From Streptomyces litmocidini (lineage in GTDB: Bacteria > Actinomycetota > Actinomycetes > Streptomycetales > Streptomycetaceae), in NCBI RefSeq assembly GCF_014649755.1, contig NZ_BMTQ01000017.1, positions 1 through 64,000 on the forward strand: a stretch of 64,000 bases of DNA. The letters are read 5' to 3'. Within the stretch, counting starts at the first letter, position 1; every line of letters starts with the position of its first letter. This document shows positions 53,239 to 61,251 of this stretch, piece after piece. The notes under the pieces are model-generated. The model searched no databases. It saw only the letters and a program-made list of their open reading frames with translations, and was not told the DNA's origin. The position numbers were made by a program, and so were the translations under genes.

Positions 53239-53276
53239 GCTCCCCTTCGCACCGAGCGGATCACGGGGGAGCGGTA

Positions 53277-53531
53277 GTGGACACGGGCGGGGAACTCGTA
53301 CTGGCGTCGCGGTGGAGCGTGTCCTGGGACGTCGCGCGCCTGGTCTTCGCGGCGTTCCACCACTCCCTCCCCGAATGGGTGAGGTATCCGCTGCTCGCGC
53401 TGGGCTGCACCGTGGTCGTTCACCTCGGCCTCGACCGGCTGCGCGAGCGGTTCGGCGCGCCCCTGGAGGAGGGCGGGGCCGACGGCGAGGGCGGCGAGGC
53501 CGTCCGGGAGAGCGGGGCCGACGTCCGATAG
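53277..53531 (+). CDS. Small membrane-associated protein between aroE and aroC
   Basis: 84 residues, GTG start after GGGGGAG. A hydrophobic stretch near 37-51 (RYPLLALGCTVVVHLGL) suggests one span or a membrane-bound helix; the tail is acidic and Gly-rich. I see no motif. It lies between the chorismate-pathway genes but shows no sign of enzymatic function. It may be transcribed from TAGGCT at 53235. Confidence 0.65.
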   Translation: MDTGGELVLASRWSVSWDVARLVFAAFHHSLPEWVRYPLLALGCTVVVHLGLDRLRERFGAPLEEGGADGEGGEAVRESGADVR

Positions 53532-53644
53532 CTGGACCGGAGCGCGGGTTCACCCCCCGGACGTGGGAGGATCGGGGGTGGCGGGCCAGGGCCGCGCACC
53601 CGGTCGTGCCGTCGCAGTGCCAGGCGCGAGCATGAGGAGCATCG

Positions 53645-54829
53645 TTGAGCAGGTTGCGTTGGCTGACCGCTGGGGAATCCCACGGACCCGCGCTGGTCGC
53701 GACCCTTGAGGGTCTGCCCGCCGGAGTCCCGGTCACCACTGAGCTGGTGGCGGACCACCTCGCGCGGCGACGCCTCGGCTACGGGCGCGGCGCCCGCATG
53801 AAGTTCGAGCAGGACGAGGTCACCTTCCTCGGCGGCGTCCGGCACGGCCTCTCCCTCGGCTCCCCGATCGCCGTCATGGTCGGCAACACCGAGTGGCCCA
53901 AGTGGGAGAAGGTCATGTCGGCCGACCCGGTCGACCCCACGGAGCTGAAGGAGACGGGCCGCAACGCGCCCCTGACCCGGCCCCGGCCCGGCCACGCCGA
54001 CCTCGCCGGCATGCAGAAGTACGGCTTCGACGAGGCCCGGCCGATCCTGGAGCGCGCCAGCGCCCGGGAGACCGCCGCCCGTGTCGCCCTCGGCGCCGTC
54101 GCCCGGTCCTTCCTCAAGGAGGCCGCCGGCATCGAGATCGTCTCGCACGTGGTGGAGCTGGCCGCCGCCAAGGCGCCGTACGGCGTCTACCCGACCCCCG
54201 CCGACGTCGAGAAGCTCGACGCCGACCCGGTCCGCTGCCTCGACGCCGACGCGTCGAAGGCGATGGTCGCGGAGATCGACCAGGCCCACAAGGACGGCGA
54301 CACCCTCGGCGGCGTCGTCGAGGTCCTCGCCTACGGGGTGCCCGTCGGGCTCGGTTCGCACGTCCACTGGGACCGGCGCCTCGACGCCCGGCTCGCCGCC
54401 GCCCTCATGGGCATCCAGGCCATCAAGGGCGTCGAGGTCGGCGACGGCTTCGACCTCGCCCGCGTGCCCGGTTCGAAGGCGCACGACGAGATCGTCCGCA
54501 CCGAGGACGGCATCAAGCGCACCTCCGGCCGCTCCGGCGGCACCGAGGGCGGTCTGACCACCGGCGAACTGCTGCGCGTCCGCGCCGCGATGAAGCCGAT
54601 CGCGACCGTGCCGCGCGCCCTGGCCACGATCGACGTCGCCACCGGCGAGGCCGCGGCCGCCCACCACCAGCGCTCCGACGTGTGCGCCGTCCCGGCCGCC
54701 GGGATCGTCGCCGAGGCGATGGTCGCGCTGGTCCTGGCGGACGCGGTCGTCGAGAAGTTCGGCGGCGACAGCGTCCCCGAGACCCGCCGCAACGTGCGGT
54801 CGTACCTCGACAACCTGAACATCCGGTGA
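53645..54829 (+). CDS. aroC: Chorismate synthase
   Basis: 394 residues. Signature 1 is GESHGPALV (10-18), signature 2 is the RASARETAARVALGAVA segment, and the C-terminus has RSDVCAVPAAGIVAEAM. It removes phosphate from EPSP to give chorismate, using reduced flavin. TTG start at 53645 (reading LSRLRWLTAG) supported by GAGGAG. The stop overlaps aroK (GTGA). Confidence 0.97.
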   Translation: MSRLRWLTAGESHGPALVATLEGLPAGVPVTTELVADHLARRRLGYGRGARMKFEQDEVTFLGGVRHGLSLGSPIAVMVGNTEWPKWEKVMSADPVDPTELKETGRNAPLTRPRPGHADLAGMQKYGFDEARPILERASARETAARVALGAVARSFLKEAAGIEIVSHVVELAAAKAPYGVYPTPADVEKLDADPVRCLDADASKAMVAEIDQAHKDGDTLGGVVEVLAYGVPVGLGSHVHWDRRLDARLAAALMGIQAIKGVEVGDGFDLARVPGSKAHDEIVRTEDGIKRTSGRSGGTEGGLTTGELLRVRAAMKPIATVPRALATIDVATGEAAAAHHQRSDVCAVPAAGIVAEAMVALVLADAVVEKFGGDSVPETRRNVRSYLDNLNIR

Positions 54830-55344
54830 CCGCCGGACCCCTGGTCGTCCTCGTCGGGCCCATGGGCTCCGGCAAGTCCACGGTGGGCGCGCTCCTGGCC
54901 GAACGGCTCGGCGCGCCCTACCGGGACACCGACGCCGACATCGTCGCCGCCGAAGGACGCGAGATCTCCGACATCTTCGTCGAGGACGGCGAGGAGCACT
55001 TCCGCGCCCTGGAGCGGGCCGCCGTCGCCACGGCCGTCGCCGAGCACGAGGGCGTCCTCGCCCTCGGCGGCGGCGCGATCCTGGACGCCGGGACCCGCGC
55101 CCTGCTCGCCGGGCTGCCCGTCGCGTACCTCTCGATGGACGTCGAGGAGGCGGTCCGTCGCGTCGGCCTGAACACCGCGCGGCCCCTGCTCGCCGTCAAC
55201 CCGCGCCGCCAGTGGCGCGAGCTGATGGAGGCGCGCCGCCATCTGTACACCGAAGTCGCACGGGTCGTCGTCGCCACGGACGACCGCACCCCCGAAGAGG
55301 TCGCCCAGGCGGTCCTCGACGCACTGGAGTTGAAGGACGTATGA
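54826..55344 (+). CDS. aroK: Shikimate kinase
   Basis: 172 residues, P-loop kinase. Walker A is GPMGSGKST (11-19), the DTDADIV stretch binds shikimate, EEHFRALE carries the conserved RxxE region, and GGGAIL follows. It phosphorylates shikimate. GTG start overlapping the aroC stop; its own stop overlaps aroB (ATGA). Confidence 0.95.
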   Translation: MTAGPLVVLVGPMGSGKSTVGALLAERLGAPYRDTDADIVAAEGREISDIFVEDGEEHFRALERAAVATAVAEHEGVLALGGGAILDAGTRALLAGLPVAYLSMDVEEAVRRVGLNTARPLLAVNPRRQWRELMEARRHLYTEVARVVVATDDRTPEEVAQAVLDALELKDV

Positions 55345-56438
55345 CGGACCAGGACCAGGTGACCCGCATCCAGGTCGGCGGTTCCGCGGGCACCGACCCG
55401 TACGAGGTACTGGTCGGGCGGCAGCTCCTCGGCGAGCTCCCCGGCCTGATCGGCGCCCAGGCCAAGCGGGTCGCCGTGATCCACCCGGAGGCGCTCGCCG
55501 ACACCGGCGAGGCGCTCCGCGCCGACCTCGCCGACCAGGGCTACGAGGCCGTCGCCATCCAGGTGCCGAACGCCGAGGAGGCGAAGACCGCCGAGGTCGC
55601 CGCCTACTGCTGGAAGGCGCTGGGCCAGACCGGCTTCACCCGCAGCGACGTCGTCGTCGGCGTCGGCGGCGGGGCCACCACGGACCTCGCCGGGTTCGTG
55701 GCCGCCACCTGGCTGCGCGGCGTGCGGTGGATCGCCGTGCCGACCACGGTCCTGGCCATGGTGGACGCGGCCGTCGGCGGCAAGACGGGCATCAACACCG
55801 CCGAGGGCAAGAACCTCGTCGGCGCCTTCCACCCGCCCGCCGGGGTCCTGTGCGACCTCGCGGCGCTCGACTCGCTGCCGGTGCACGACTACGTCAGCGG
55901 TCTCGCGGAGATCATCAAGGCCGGCTTCATCGTCGACCCGGTGATCCTCGACCTCATCGAGGAGGACCCGCAGGCCGCCCGCACCCCGGCCGGCCCGCAC
56001 ACCGCCGAGCTGCTCGTCCGCTCGATCAAGGTCAAGGCCGAGGTCGTCTCCGGCGACCTCAAGGAGTCCGGCCGCCGGGAGATCCTCAACTACGGCCACA
56101 CCCTCGCCCACGCCATCGAGAAGAACGAGCGGTACAAGTGGCGCCACGGTGCCGCCGTCTCCGTCGGCATGGTCTTCGCCGCCGAGCTCGGCCGCCTCGC
56201 GGGGCGGCTCGACGACGCCACCGCCGACCGGCACCGGACGATCCTGGAGTCCGTCGGCCTGCCGCTCACCTACCGCGGCGACCAGTGGCCGAAGCTCCTG
56301 GAGACGATGCGGGTCGACAAGAAGTCCCGCGGCGACCTGCTCCGCTTCATCGTCCTCGACGGGATCGGCAAGCCGACCGTCCTGGAGGGCCCCGACCCGG
56401 CCGTCCTGATCGCGGCCTACGGCGAGGTGTCGGCGTGA
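55341..56438 (+). CDS. aroB: 3-dehydroquinate synthase
   Basis: 365 residues. The NAD-binding GVGGGATTDLAGF and the metal/substrate region ILNYGHTLAHAIE (zinc histidines) are present, with PTTVLAMVDAAVGGKTGIN between. It cyclises DAHP to 3-dehydroquinate. Translationally coupled to aroK and aroQ. Confidence 0.97.
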   Translation: MTDQDQVTRIQVGGSAGTDPYEVLVGRQLLGELPGLIGAQAKRVAVIHPEALADTGEALRADLADQGYEAVAIQVPNAEEAKTAEVAAYCWKALGQTGFTRSDVVVGVGGGATTDLAGFVAATWLRGVRWIAVPTTVLAMVDAAVGGKTGINTAEGKNLVGAFHPPAGVLCDLAALDSLPVHDYVSGLAEIIKAGFIVDPVILDLIEEDPQAARTPAGPHTAELLVRSIKVKAEVVSGDLKESGRREILNYGHTLAHAIEKNERYKWRHGAAVSVGMVFAAELGRLAGRLDDATADRHRTILESVGLPLTYRGDQWPKLLETMRVDKKSRGDLLRFIVLDGIGKPTVLEGPDPAVLIAAYGEVSA

Positions 56439-56890
56439 GCGAGGCGCGTCCGGGCCGCCCGGTCCTCGTGCTGAACGGCCCGAACCTGGGCCGTCTCGGC
56501 TCCCGCGAGCCCGACATCTACGGCGCGACCTCCTACAAGGGTCTCGTCGAGTCCTGCCGGAGCCTCGGCGCGGAGCTCGGCTTCGACGTCGAGGTGCGGG
56601 AGACCAACGACGAGGGCGAGATGATCCGCTGGCTCCACGAGGCCGCGGACGGCTCGATCCCCGTGGTGATCAACCCCGGCGCCTTCACGCACTACGCGTA
56701 CGGGATGCGGGACGCCGCCGCCCAGCGGACCGCCCCGCTGATCGAGGTGCACATCTCGAACCCGTACGCCCGCGAGGAGTTCCGGCACACCTCGGTCGTG
56801 GCGGCCGTGGCGACCGGCACGGTCGCCGGGTTCGGGATCGGCTCCTACCGGCTGGCGCTGCGGGCGCTCGCCGAGGAGCTCACCGACTGA
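56435..56890 (+). CDS. aroQ: Type II 3-dehydroquinate dehydratase
   Basis: 151 residues. LNGPNLGRLG (13-22) with R24 and Y29 on the flexible active-site loop, NPGAFTHYA (80-88) and EVHISN with H106 are the type II hallmarks. It dehydrates 3-dehydroquinate to 3-dehydroshikimate as a dodecamer. Last gene of aroC-aroK-aroB-aroQ; a hairpin follows. Confidence 0.96.
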   Translation: MSEARPGRPVLVLNGPNLGRLGSREPDIYGATSYKGLVESCRSLGAELGFDVEVRETNDEGEMIRWLHEAADGSIPVVINPGAFTHYAYGMRDAAAQRTAPLIEVHISNPYAREEFRHTSVVAAVATGTVAGFGIGSYRLALRALAEELTD

Positions 56891-56916
56891 CGGGGCCCGA
56901 CAGGGCACCAGGGGGA

Positions 56917-56951
56917 GTCCCCGGCCGTTCCCCCCGTGGGGGCCGGGGGCG
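56917..56951 (+). terminator. Probable terminator after aroQ
   Basis: Stem CCCCGGCC/GGCCGGGG (56919-56926 with 56941-56948) with further CCC/GGG pairing possible inside the 14-nt loop. No T-run. Confidence 0.5.
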
Positions 56952-57021
56952 GTAACGTTCCGCCGTCCACGGACACACCGGTCCGGGGATCCGACAGGCG
57001 TACGAGACGGAGTGGCACCGG

Positions 57022-58125
57022 ATGCAGCACGCAGTGGGGGGCCCGCTGCCACCGCCCGAGCGGTCGGGCCGGACGACCGGCACCGGACCGGGACCCGCGC
57101 CCGGCGCCGGTGGCGGGGACCTCGGCGGGCAGCCGCCCGTTCCTCCGCCGGTCCCGCCGGGCGCCCCGTACCCGGGCCCGACGTCCGGGCCCCGGCCCGG
57201 TGCGCACCCGCCGGCCCGGGCCGGCGCCCCCCGGCCCCCGCACGCCCCGCCGCCCCCGTCGCCCGGAGCGGGCTGGAGCGGCCCCGGGGGCATACCGCAG
57301 CACCCGGCGGCCCCCCAGCACCCCGCGGCACCCCACCCGGCCGGCGCGCCGCGTCCTGGTGCCCCGCAGCACCCGGGGACTCCGCAGCGCCCCGCCGCGG
57401 GACCGCAGCACCCGGGGGCCCCGCAGCACCCGGGAGCCCCGCAGCGCCAAGGGGGCCCGCAGTACCCCTCCTCCGCCCCGCCGCGCGCGGACCTGACCGG
57501 GCACGTGCCGCTGCCGCCCGTGAGCGCGCCCCTCGCGCCGCCCGCCGAGCACGGCGCGGGGACCGGCGCGGCCACCCTCGCCGTCCTGCTCATCGGCCCC
57601 GCGGGCGCGGGCAAGACGACCGTCGCCCGGCACTGGGCGCAGCGCCGCCGCGTGCCCACCGCGCACATCAGCCTCGACGACGTCCGCGAGTGGGTCTGCT
57701 CCGGCTTCGCCGACCCGCAGTCCGGCTGGAACGAGCACTCCGAGGCGCAGTACCGGCTGGCCCGCCGCACCTGCGGCTTCGCCGCGCGCAACTTCCTCGC
57801 CAACGGCATCTCCTGCATCGTCGACGACGCCGTCTTCCCGGACCGGCCCGTCGTCGGACTCGGCGGCTGGAAGCGGCACGTCGGCCCCGGTCTGCTGCCC
57901 GTCGTCCTGCTGCCCGGCCTGGAGGTCGTCCTGGAGCGCAACGCCGAGCGCAGCGGCAACCGGCGCCTCTCGGACGAGGAGGTCGCCGCCATCCACGGCC
58001 GGATGGCCGGCTGGTACGGCTCCGGCCTGCCGATCATCGACAACTCCACGTACGACGTCGAGACCACCGCGCGCGTCCTCGACGACGTCCTCGCCCGCGC
58101 GATCGCCAGCCCGCCCACCTGGTGA
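57022..58125 (+). CDS. P-loop ATPase/kinase with proline-rich N-terminus (AAA_33-like)
   Basis: 367 residues. The first 175 or so are Pro/Gly/Ala-rich with repeated PQHPGAPQHPG-type blocks and must be disordered. The C-terminal domain (about 185-365) has Walker A GPAGAGKTT near 192-200, a following SLDDVREWVCSG segment (aspartate typical of polynucleotide or zeta-type kinases), a CIVDDAVFPDR strand (Walker B-like), and an ERNAERSGNRRLSDEEV lid. It probably phosphorylates a small molecule, nucleic acid or sugar; the substrate is unknown. It lies between aroQ and the M24-fold gene. Confidence 0.75.
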   Translation: MQHAVGGPLPPPERSGRTTGTGPGPAPGAGGGDLGGQPPVPPPVPPGAPYPGPTSGPRPGAHPPARAGAPRPPHAPPPPSPGAGWSGPGGIPQHPAAPQHPAAPHPAGAPRPGAPQHPGTPQRPAAGPQHPGAPQHPGAPQRQGGPQYPSSAPPRADLTGHVPLPPVSAPLAPPAEHGAGTGAATLAVLLIGPAGAGKTTVARHWAQRRRVPTAHISLDDVREWVCSGFADPQSGWNEHSEAQYRLARRTCGFAARNFLANGISCIVDDAVFPDRPVVGLGGWKRHVGPGLLPVVLLPGLEVVLERNAERSGNRRLSDEEVAAIHGRMAGWYGSGLPIIDNSTYDVETTARVLDDVLARAIASPPTW

Positions 58126-58173
58126 CCCCGCCCGGTCGGCTCTTCTGAACAGGACGCCCCGCCGCCACGCTCG

Positions 58174-58179
58174 TAGGCT
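58174..58179 (+). promoter_or_regulatory. -10 element of the M24-fold gene (leaderless)
   Basis: TAGGCT lies seven bases before the ATG at 58187, with no ribosome-binding site. Confidence 0.55.
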
Positions 58180-58186
58180 CGGAAGC

Positions 58187-59299
58187 ATGTCAGAGGTGTA
58201 TGCGGACCGCCGTGTACGGCTGCGCGACCGGTGCGCGGCCGCGGGCAGCCCGGCGGCCCTGGTCTCCCGCCCCGCCAACGTCCGCTATCTCGCGGGTGGT
58301 TCACCGCCCGGCGCCGTCCTGCTCGTCGGGCCGGAGCCGGAGACGGACGTCCTGCTCTGCCCCGTCGCGCCCGGTGGCGAACCGGCCGACGGGCGGCTCG
58401 ACGAGCTGCTCCGGCAGCAGGTGCTGCCCGCCGGAGGAGGCGATCCGGCGGTCACCGCCGTCGACCTCGCCCGCCGGGCCGGAGCCGACGCGCTCGCGGT
58501 CGAGGAACACCACCTGACCGTGGCCCGGCACCGGGCCATGGGCTCCGCCGCCCCCGCGCTGCACCTCTCCGACCTCGCCTGCGCCGTCGAGCAGCTCAGG
58601 ATCGTCAAGGACGAGGACGAGATCGCCTGCCTGCGGATCGCGGCGGAGATCGCCGACCAGGCCCTCGGCGAGCTCCTGGAGTCGATCCTCGTGGGGCGGA
58701 CCGAGCGCCACCTCGCCCTGGAGCTGGAGCGTCGGCTCGTCGACCACGGTGCCGACGGGGCCGCCTTCCCCACCTCGGTGGGGACCGGGCCGCACTCCGG
58801 GCGCCGCGGCCACCGGCCCACCGACCGCCGGGTCGAGGAGGGCGACTTCCTCTCCGTCTGCCTGGGCGCCGACTACCGCGGCTACCGGTGCGAGATCGGC
58901 CGCACCTTCGTCATCGGCACCACCCCCGCCGACTGGCAGATCGAGCTGTACGAGCTCGTCTTCGCCGCTCAGCGCGCCGGACGCGAGTCCCTCGCACCCG
59001 GCGCCGAGTACCGGGACGTGGACCGGGCGGCCCGCCAGATCCTGGACGCCGCGGGGCACACGGAGGCCGCCGTGCCCCTGACCGGGCACGGAGTGGGGCT
59101 CGAAATCGACGAGGACCCGCAGATCTCGCCCTCGGCCATGGGTAAACTGGACGCTTGTGTGCCGGTCACCGTCGAACCGGGGGTCCACCTCCCGGGCCGG
59201 GGCGGAGTCCGGATCGATGACACGCTCGTCGTGCGCCAGGAGGCGGACGGCGGACCCGAGCTACTCACCATCACGACCAAGGAGCTGCTCGCGCTGTGA
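58187..59299 (+). CDS. M24 (pita-bread) fold protein, aminopeptidase P-like, altered active site
   Basis: 370 residues: an N-terminal creatinase-like domain (about 1-130) and a C-terminal pita-bread domain. The family metal ligands are partly replaced. The usual D of VxDxG is C (SVCLGADY), the next D is E (RCEIGRTF), TGHGVGLEI keeps the H, EPGVH keeps one E, and the last E is D (VRIDD). The HE of the GHGxGxxxHE motif reads DE. A usual Xaa-Pro peptidase would therefore be impaired or use metals differently. The place upstream of efp fits the pepQ-efp order of many bacteria. Leaderless start at 58187. Confidence 0.8.
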   Translation: MSEVYADRRVRLRDRCAAAGSPAALVSRPANVRYLAGGSPPGAVLLVGPEPETDVLLCPVAPGGEPADGRLDELLRQQVLPAGGGDPAVTAVDLARRAGADALAVEEHHLTVARHRAMGSAAPALHLSDLACAVEQLRIVKDEDEIACLRIAAEIADQALGELLESILVGRTERHLALELERRLVDHGADGAAFPTSVGTGPHSGRRGHRPTDRRVEEGDFLSVCLGADYRGYRCEIGRTFVIGTTPADWQIELYELVFAAQRAGRESLAPGAEYRDVDRAARQILDAAGHTEAAVPLTGHGVGLEIDEDPQISPSAMGKLDACVPVTVEPGVHLPGRGGVRIDDTLVVRQEADGGPELLTITTKELLAL

Positions 59300-59348
59300 G
59301 GCGCGTACGCCTCCTCGGTCCCACGTCAGTCCAGGAGATTCCGCAACC

Positions 59349-59915
59349 GTGGCTTCCACGAACGACCTCAAGAACGGCATGGTGCTCAAGCTCGAAGGCG
59401 GCCAGCTCTGGTCCGTCGTCGAGTTCCAGCACGTCAAGCCCGGCAAGGGCCCGGCCTTCGTGCGCACCAAGCTCAAGAACGTGCTGTCCGGCAAGGTCGT
59501 CGACAAGACCTTCAACGCCGGGGTGAAGGTCGACACGGCCAACATCGACCGCCGCGACATGCAGTTCTCCTACATGGACGGCGACTACTTCGTCTTCATG
59601 GACATGGAGACCTACGACCAGCTGCACGTCGACCGCAAGGCCGTCGGCGACGCCGCCAACTTCCTCATCGAGGGCTTCACCGCCTCGGTCGCGCAGCACG
59701 CGGGCGAGGTGCTCTACGTCGAGCTCCCGGCCGCCGTCGAGCTGACCATCCAGCACACCGACCCGGGCGTCCAGGGCGACCGCTCCACCGGCGGCACCAA
59801 GCCGGCCACCCTGGAGACCGGCCACGAGATCCAGGTCCCGCTCTTCGTCACCACCGGTGAGAAGGTCAAGGTCGACACCCGCGACAGCAGCTACCTCGGC
59901 CGGGTGAACAAGTAA
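59349..59915 (+). CDS. efp: Elongation factor P
   Basis: 188 residues, three beta-barrel domains. The loop that reaches the ribosomal P-site tRNA is KPGKGPAF (about 29-36) with the conserved lysine. EF-P rescues ribosomes stalled at polyproline, which is relevant next to such proline-rich products as the P-loop ATPase. GTG start after CAGGAG; nusB follows after two bases. Confidence 0.97.
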   Translation: MASTNDLKNGMVLKLEGGQLWSVVEFQHVKPGKGPAFVRTKLKNVLSGKVVDKTFNAGVKVDTANIDRRDMQFSYMDGDYFVFMDMETYDQLHVDRKAVGDAANFLIEGFTASVAQHAGEVLYVELPAAVELTIQHTDPGVQGDRSTGGTKPATLETGHEIQVPLFVTTGEKVKVDTRDSSYLGRVNK

Positions 59916-59917
59916 CC

Positions 59918-60355
59918 GTGGCCGCTCGGAGCAAGGCCCGCAAGCGCGCCTTCCAGATCCTCTTCGAGGCGGACCAGCGCGGTGCCTCCGTCCAGGAGGT
60001 CCTCGCGGACCAGATCCGGCACGCGCGGTCGGACGACCGCCAGCCGCCGGTCAACGACTTCACCATGCAGCTCGTCGAGGGGTACGCGGCCCACGTGGCG
60101 CGGATCGACGAGCTCATCGCGACCTACGCGGTGGACTGGGACCTCGACCGGATGCCCGTCGCCGACCGGAACATCGTGCGCCTCGGCGCCTACGAGCTGA
60201 TCTGGGAGGACGAGACGCCCGACGCGGTCGCGATCGACGAGGCGGTGCAGCTCGCCAAGGAGTTCTCCACCGACGAGTCCCCGACCTTCGTCAACGGTCT
60301 CCTTGGACGCTTCAAGGACCTGAAGCCGCGCCTTCGCCGGGACGCGGACGTCTAG
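59918..60355 (+). CDS. nusB: Transcription antitermination factor NusB
   Basis: 145 residues, all-helical. The basic N-terminus ARSKARKRAFQILFEAD and the C-terminal DEAVQLAKEFSTDESPTFVNGLLG are family signatures. It binds boxA RNA with S10 (NusE) in rRNA antitermination. Co-transcribed with efp (two-base gap). Confidence 0.96.
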   Translation: MAARSKARKRAFQILFEADQRGASVQEVLADQIRHARSDDRQPPVNDFTMQLVEGYAAHVARIDELIATYAVDWDLDRMPVADRNIVRLGAYELIWEDETPDAVAIDEAVQLAKEFSTDESPTFVNGLLGRFKDLKPRLRRDADV

Positions 60356-60369
60356 TCCCGTACGGCACG

Positions 60370-60408
60370 CGAAGGGGCCCGCAGCACTCGGTGCTGCGGG
60401 CCCCTTCG
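60370..60408. terminator. Terminator after nusB
   Basis: 18-bp perfect stem (60370-60387 with 60391-60408) and a TCG loop. Confidence 0.85.
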
Positions 60409-60435
60409 TGGTCTCCCGCGGGAGGCGGTGAAGCA

Positions 60436-60473
60436 CCGGGCCCGTGGACGTCGGATGACGTCCACGGGCCCGG
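60436..60473. terminator. Second hairpin between nusB and bldD
   Basis: 17-bp perfect stem (60436-60452 with 60457-60473), loop GGAT. It lies 31 bases past the bldD stop on the other strand, so it is probably the bldD terminator. Confidence 0.8.
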
Positions 60474-60504
60474 CGGTACGTTTCTGCTGTGCCCCGGTAA
60501 GGCC

Positions 60505-61005
60505 TCAGCTCTCCTCGTGGGCGACCGCGCGGCGCGCGTCCGCGTCCAGGACGCCCCAGCTGATCAGCTGCTCGGTGAGGACCGAGGGGGACTGGTCGTA
60601 GATGACGGCGAGGGTGCGCAGGTCGTCCTGGCGGATCGACAGCACCTTGCCGTTGTAGTCGCCGCGCTGCGACTGGATCGTCGCCGCGTAGCGCTGGAGC
60701 GGGCCCGCCTTCTCCTGCGGGACGTGGGCCAGGCGCTCCAGGTCGAGGACCAGCTTCGGCGGCGGCTCGGCGGCGCCGCCGGGGGTCGTGCCCGGCAGGA
60801 GCTCCTGCACCGGCACCCCGTAGAAGTCCGCCAGCTCGGCAAGGCGCTGCACGGTCACCGCGCGGTCCCCGCGCTCGTACGAGCCGACCACGACCGCCTT
60901 CCAGCGGCCCTGGGACTTCTCCTCCACCCCGTGGAGGGAGAGACCCTGCTGGGTGCGGATGGCGCGGAGTTTGGCCCCGAGCTGCTTTGCGTATTCGCTG
61001 GACAT
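60505..61005 (-). CDS. bldD: Developmental master regulator BldD
   Basis: 166 residues, effectively the S. coelicolor BldD (SCO1489). The N-terminal Xre-type helix-turn-helix lies at about 10-65. The C-terminal domain has the c-di-GMP-binding signature RxD-X8-RxxD: R114, D116, R125, D128. With tetrameric c-di-GMP it dimerises and represses sporulation genes during vegetative growth, including its own gene. The ATG at 61005 is preceded by GGGAG. Leftward, single gene. Confidence 0.97.
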   Translation of the reverse strand: MSSEYAKQLGAKLRAIRTQQGLSLHGVEEKSQGRWKAVVVGSYERGDRAVTVQRLAELADFYGVPVQELLPGTTPGGAAEPPPKLVLDLERLAHVPQEKAGPLQRYAATIQSQRGDYNGKVLSIRQDDLRTLAVIYDQSPSVLTEQLISWGVLDADARRAVAHEES

Positions 61006-61051
61006 AACGCTCCCGGACGCTGTGACGACATGCGGCTGCGCCGCGCGGCTG

Positions 61052-61071
61052 GTAACTCACTGTGAGGTTAC
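61052..61071 (-). promoter_or_regulatory. Candidate BldD operator upstream of bldD
   Basis: The perfect inverted repeat CTCAC-T-GTGAG sits inside a wider GTAAC/GTTAC palindrome. On the coding strand it reads AGTGAG followed by TTACC, close to the BldD consensus (AGTGA, then TCACC). BldD is known to bind its own promoter. It lies 47-66 bases upstream of the start. Confidence 0.6.
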
Positions 61072-61180
61072 GCAGCGTTACACCCACCCGTCAAGCCGAA
61101 TGGTCCGTACCGCCCCCTCCCGGGGGACGGCGCCCGGAGGGGCGGCGGGGGTGCATGAGAAACGCGCCGCCTACCCCTGG

Positions 61181-61186
61181 TAGAGT
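61181..61186 (+). promoter_or_regulatory. Putative -10 of the pyr operon
   Basis: TAGAGT; transcription from about 61193 would make a leader of roughly 60 bases that holds the PyrR hairpin. Confidence 0.5.
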
Positions 61187-61205
61187 GAACGGCGCAAATC
61201 CGACG

Positions 61206-61251
61206 TCCTTTAAGAGCCGTCCCGTGAGGCGGAGAAGGAGGTCCGTTCTCC
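61206..61251 (+). promoter_or_regulatory. pyrR leader: PyrR-type hairpin competing with an SD-sequestering hairpin
   Basis: Hairpin A pairs TCCTT (61206-61210) with AAGGA (61235-61239) and CCGTC with GGCGG inside, exposing CGTGA. It resembles the PyrR-binding loop of mycobacterial pyr leaders. Hairpin B pairs GGAGAA (61231-61236) with TTCTCC (61246-61251), placing the Shine-Dalgarno in its loop. The two share bases and cannot coexist. The arrangement suggests control of translation start by PyrR and UMP. Confidence 0.6.
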
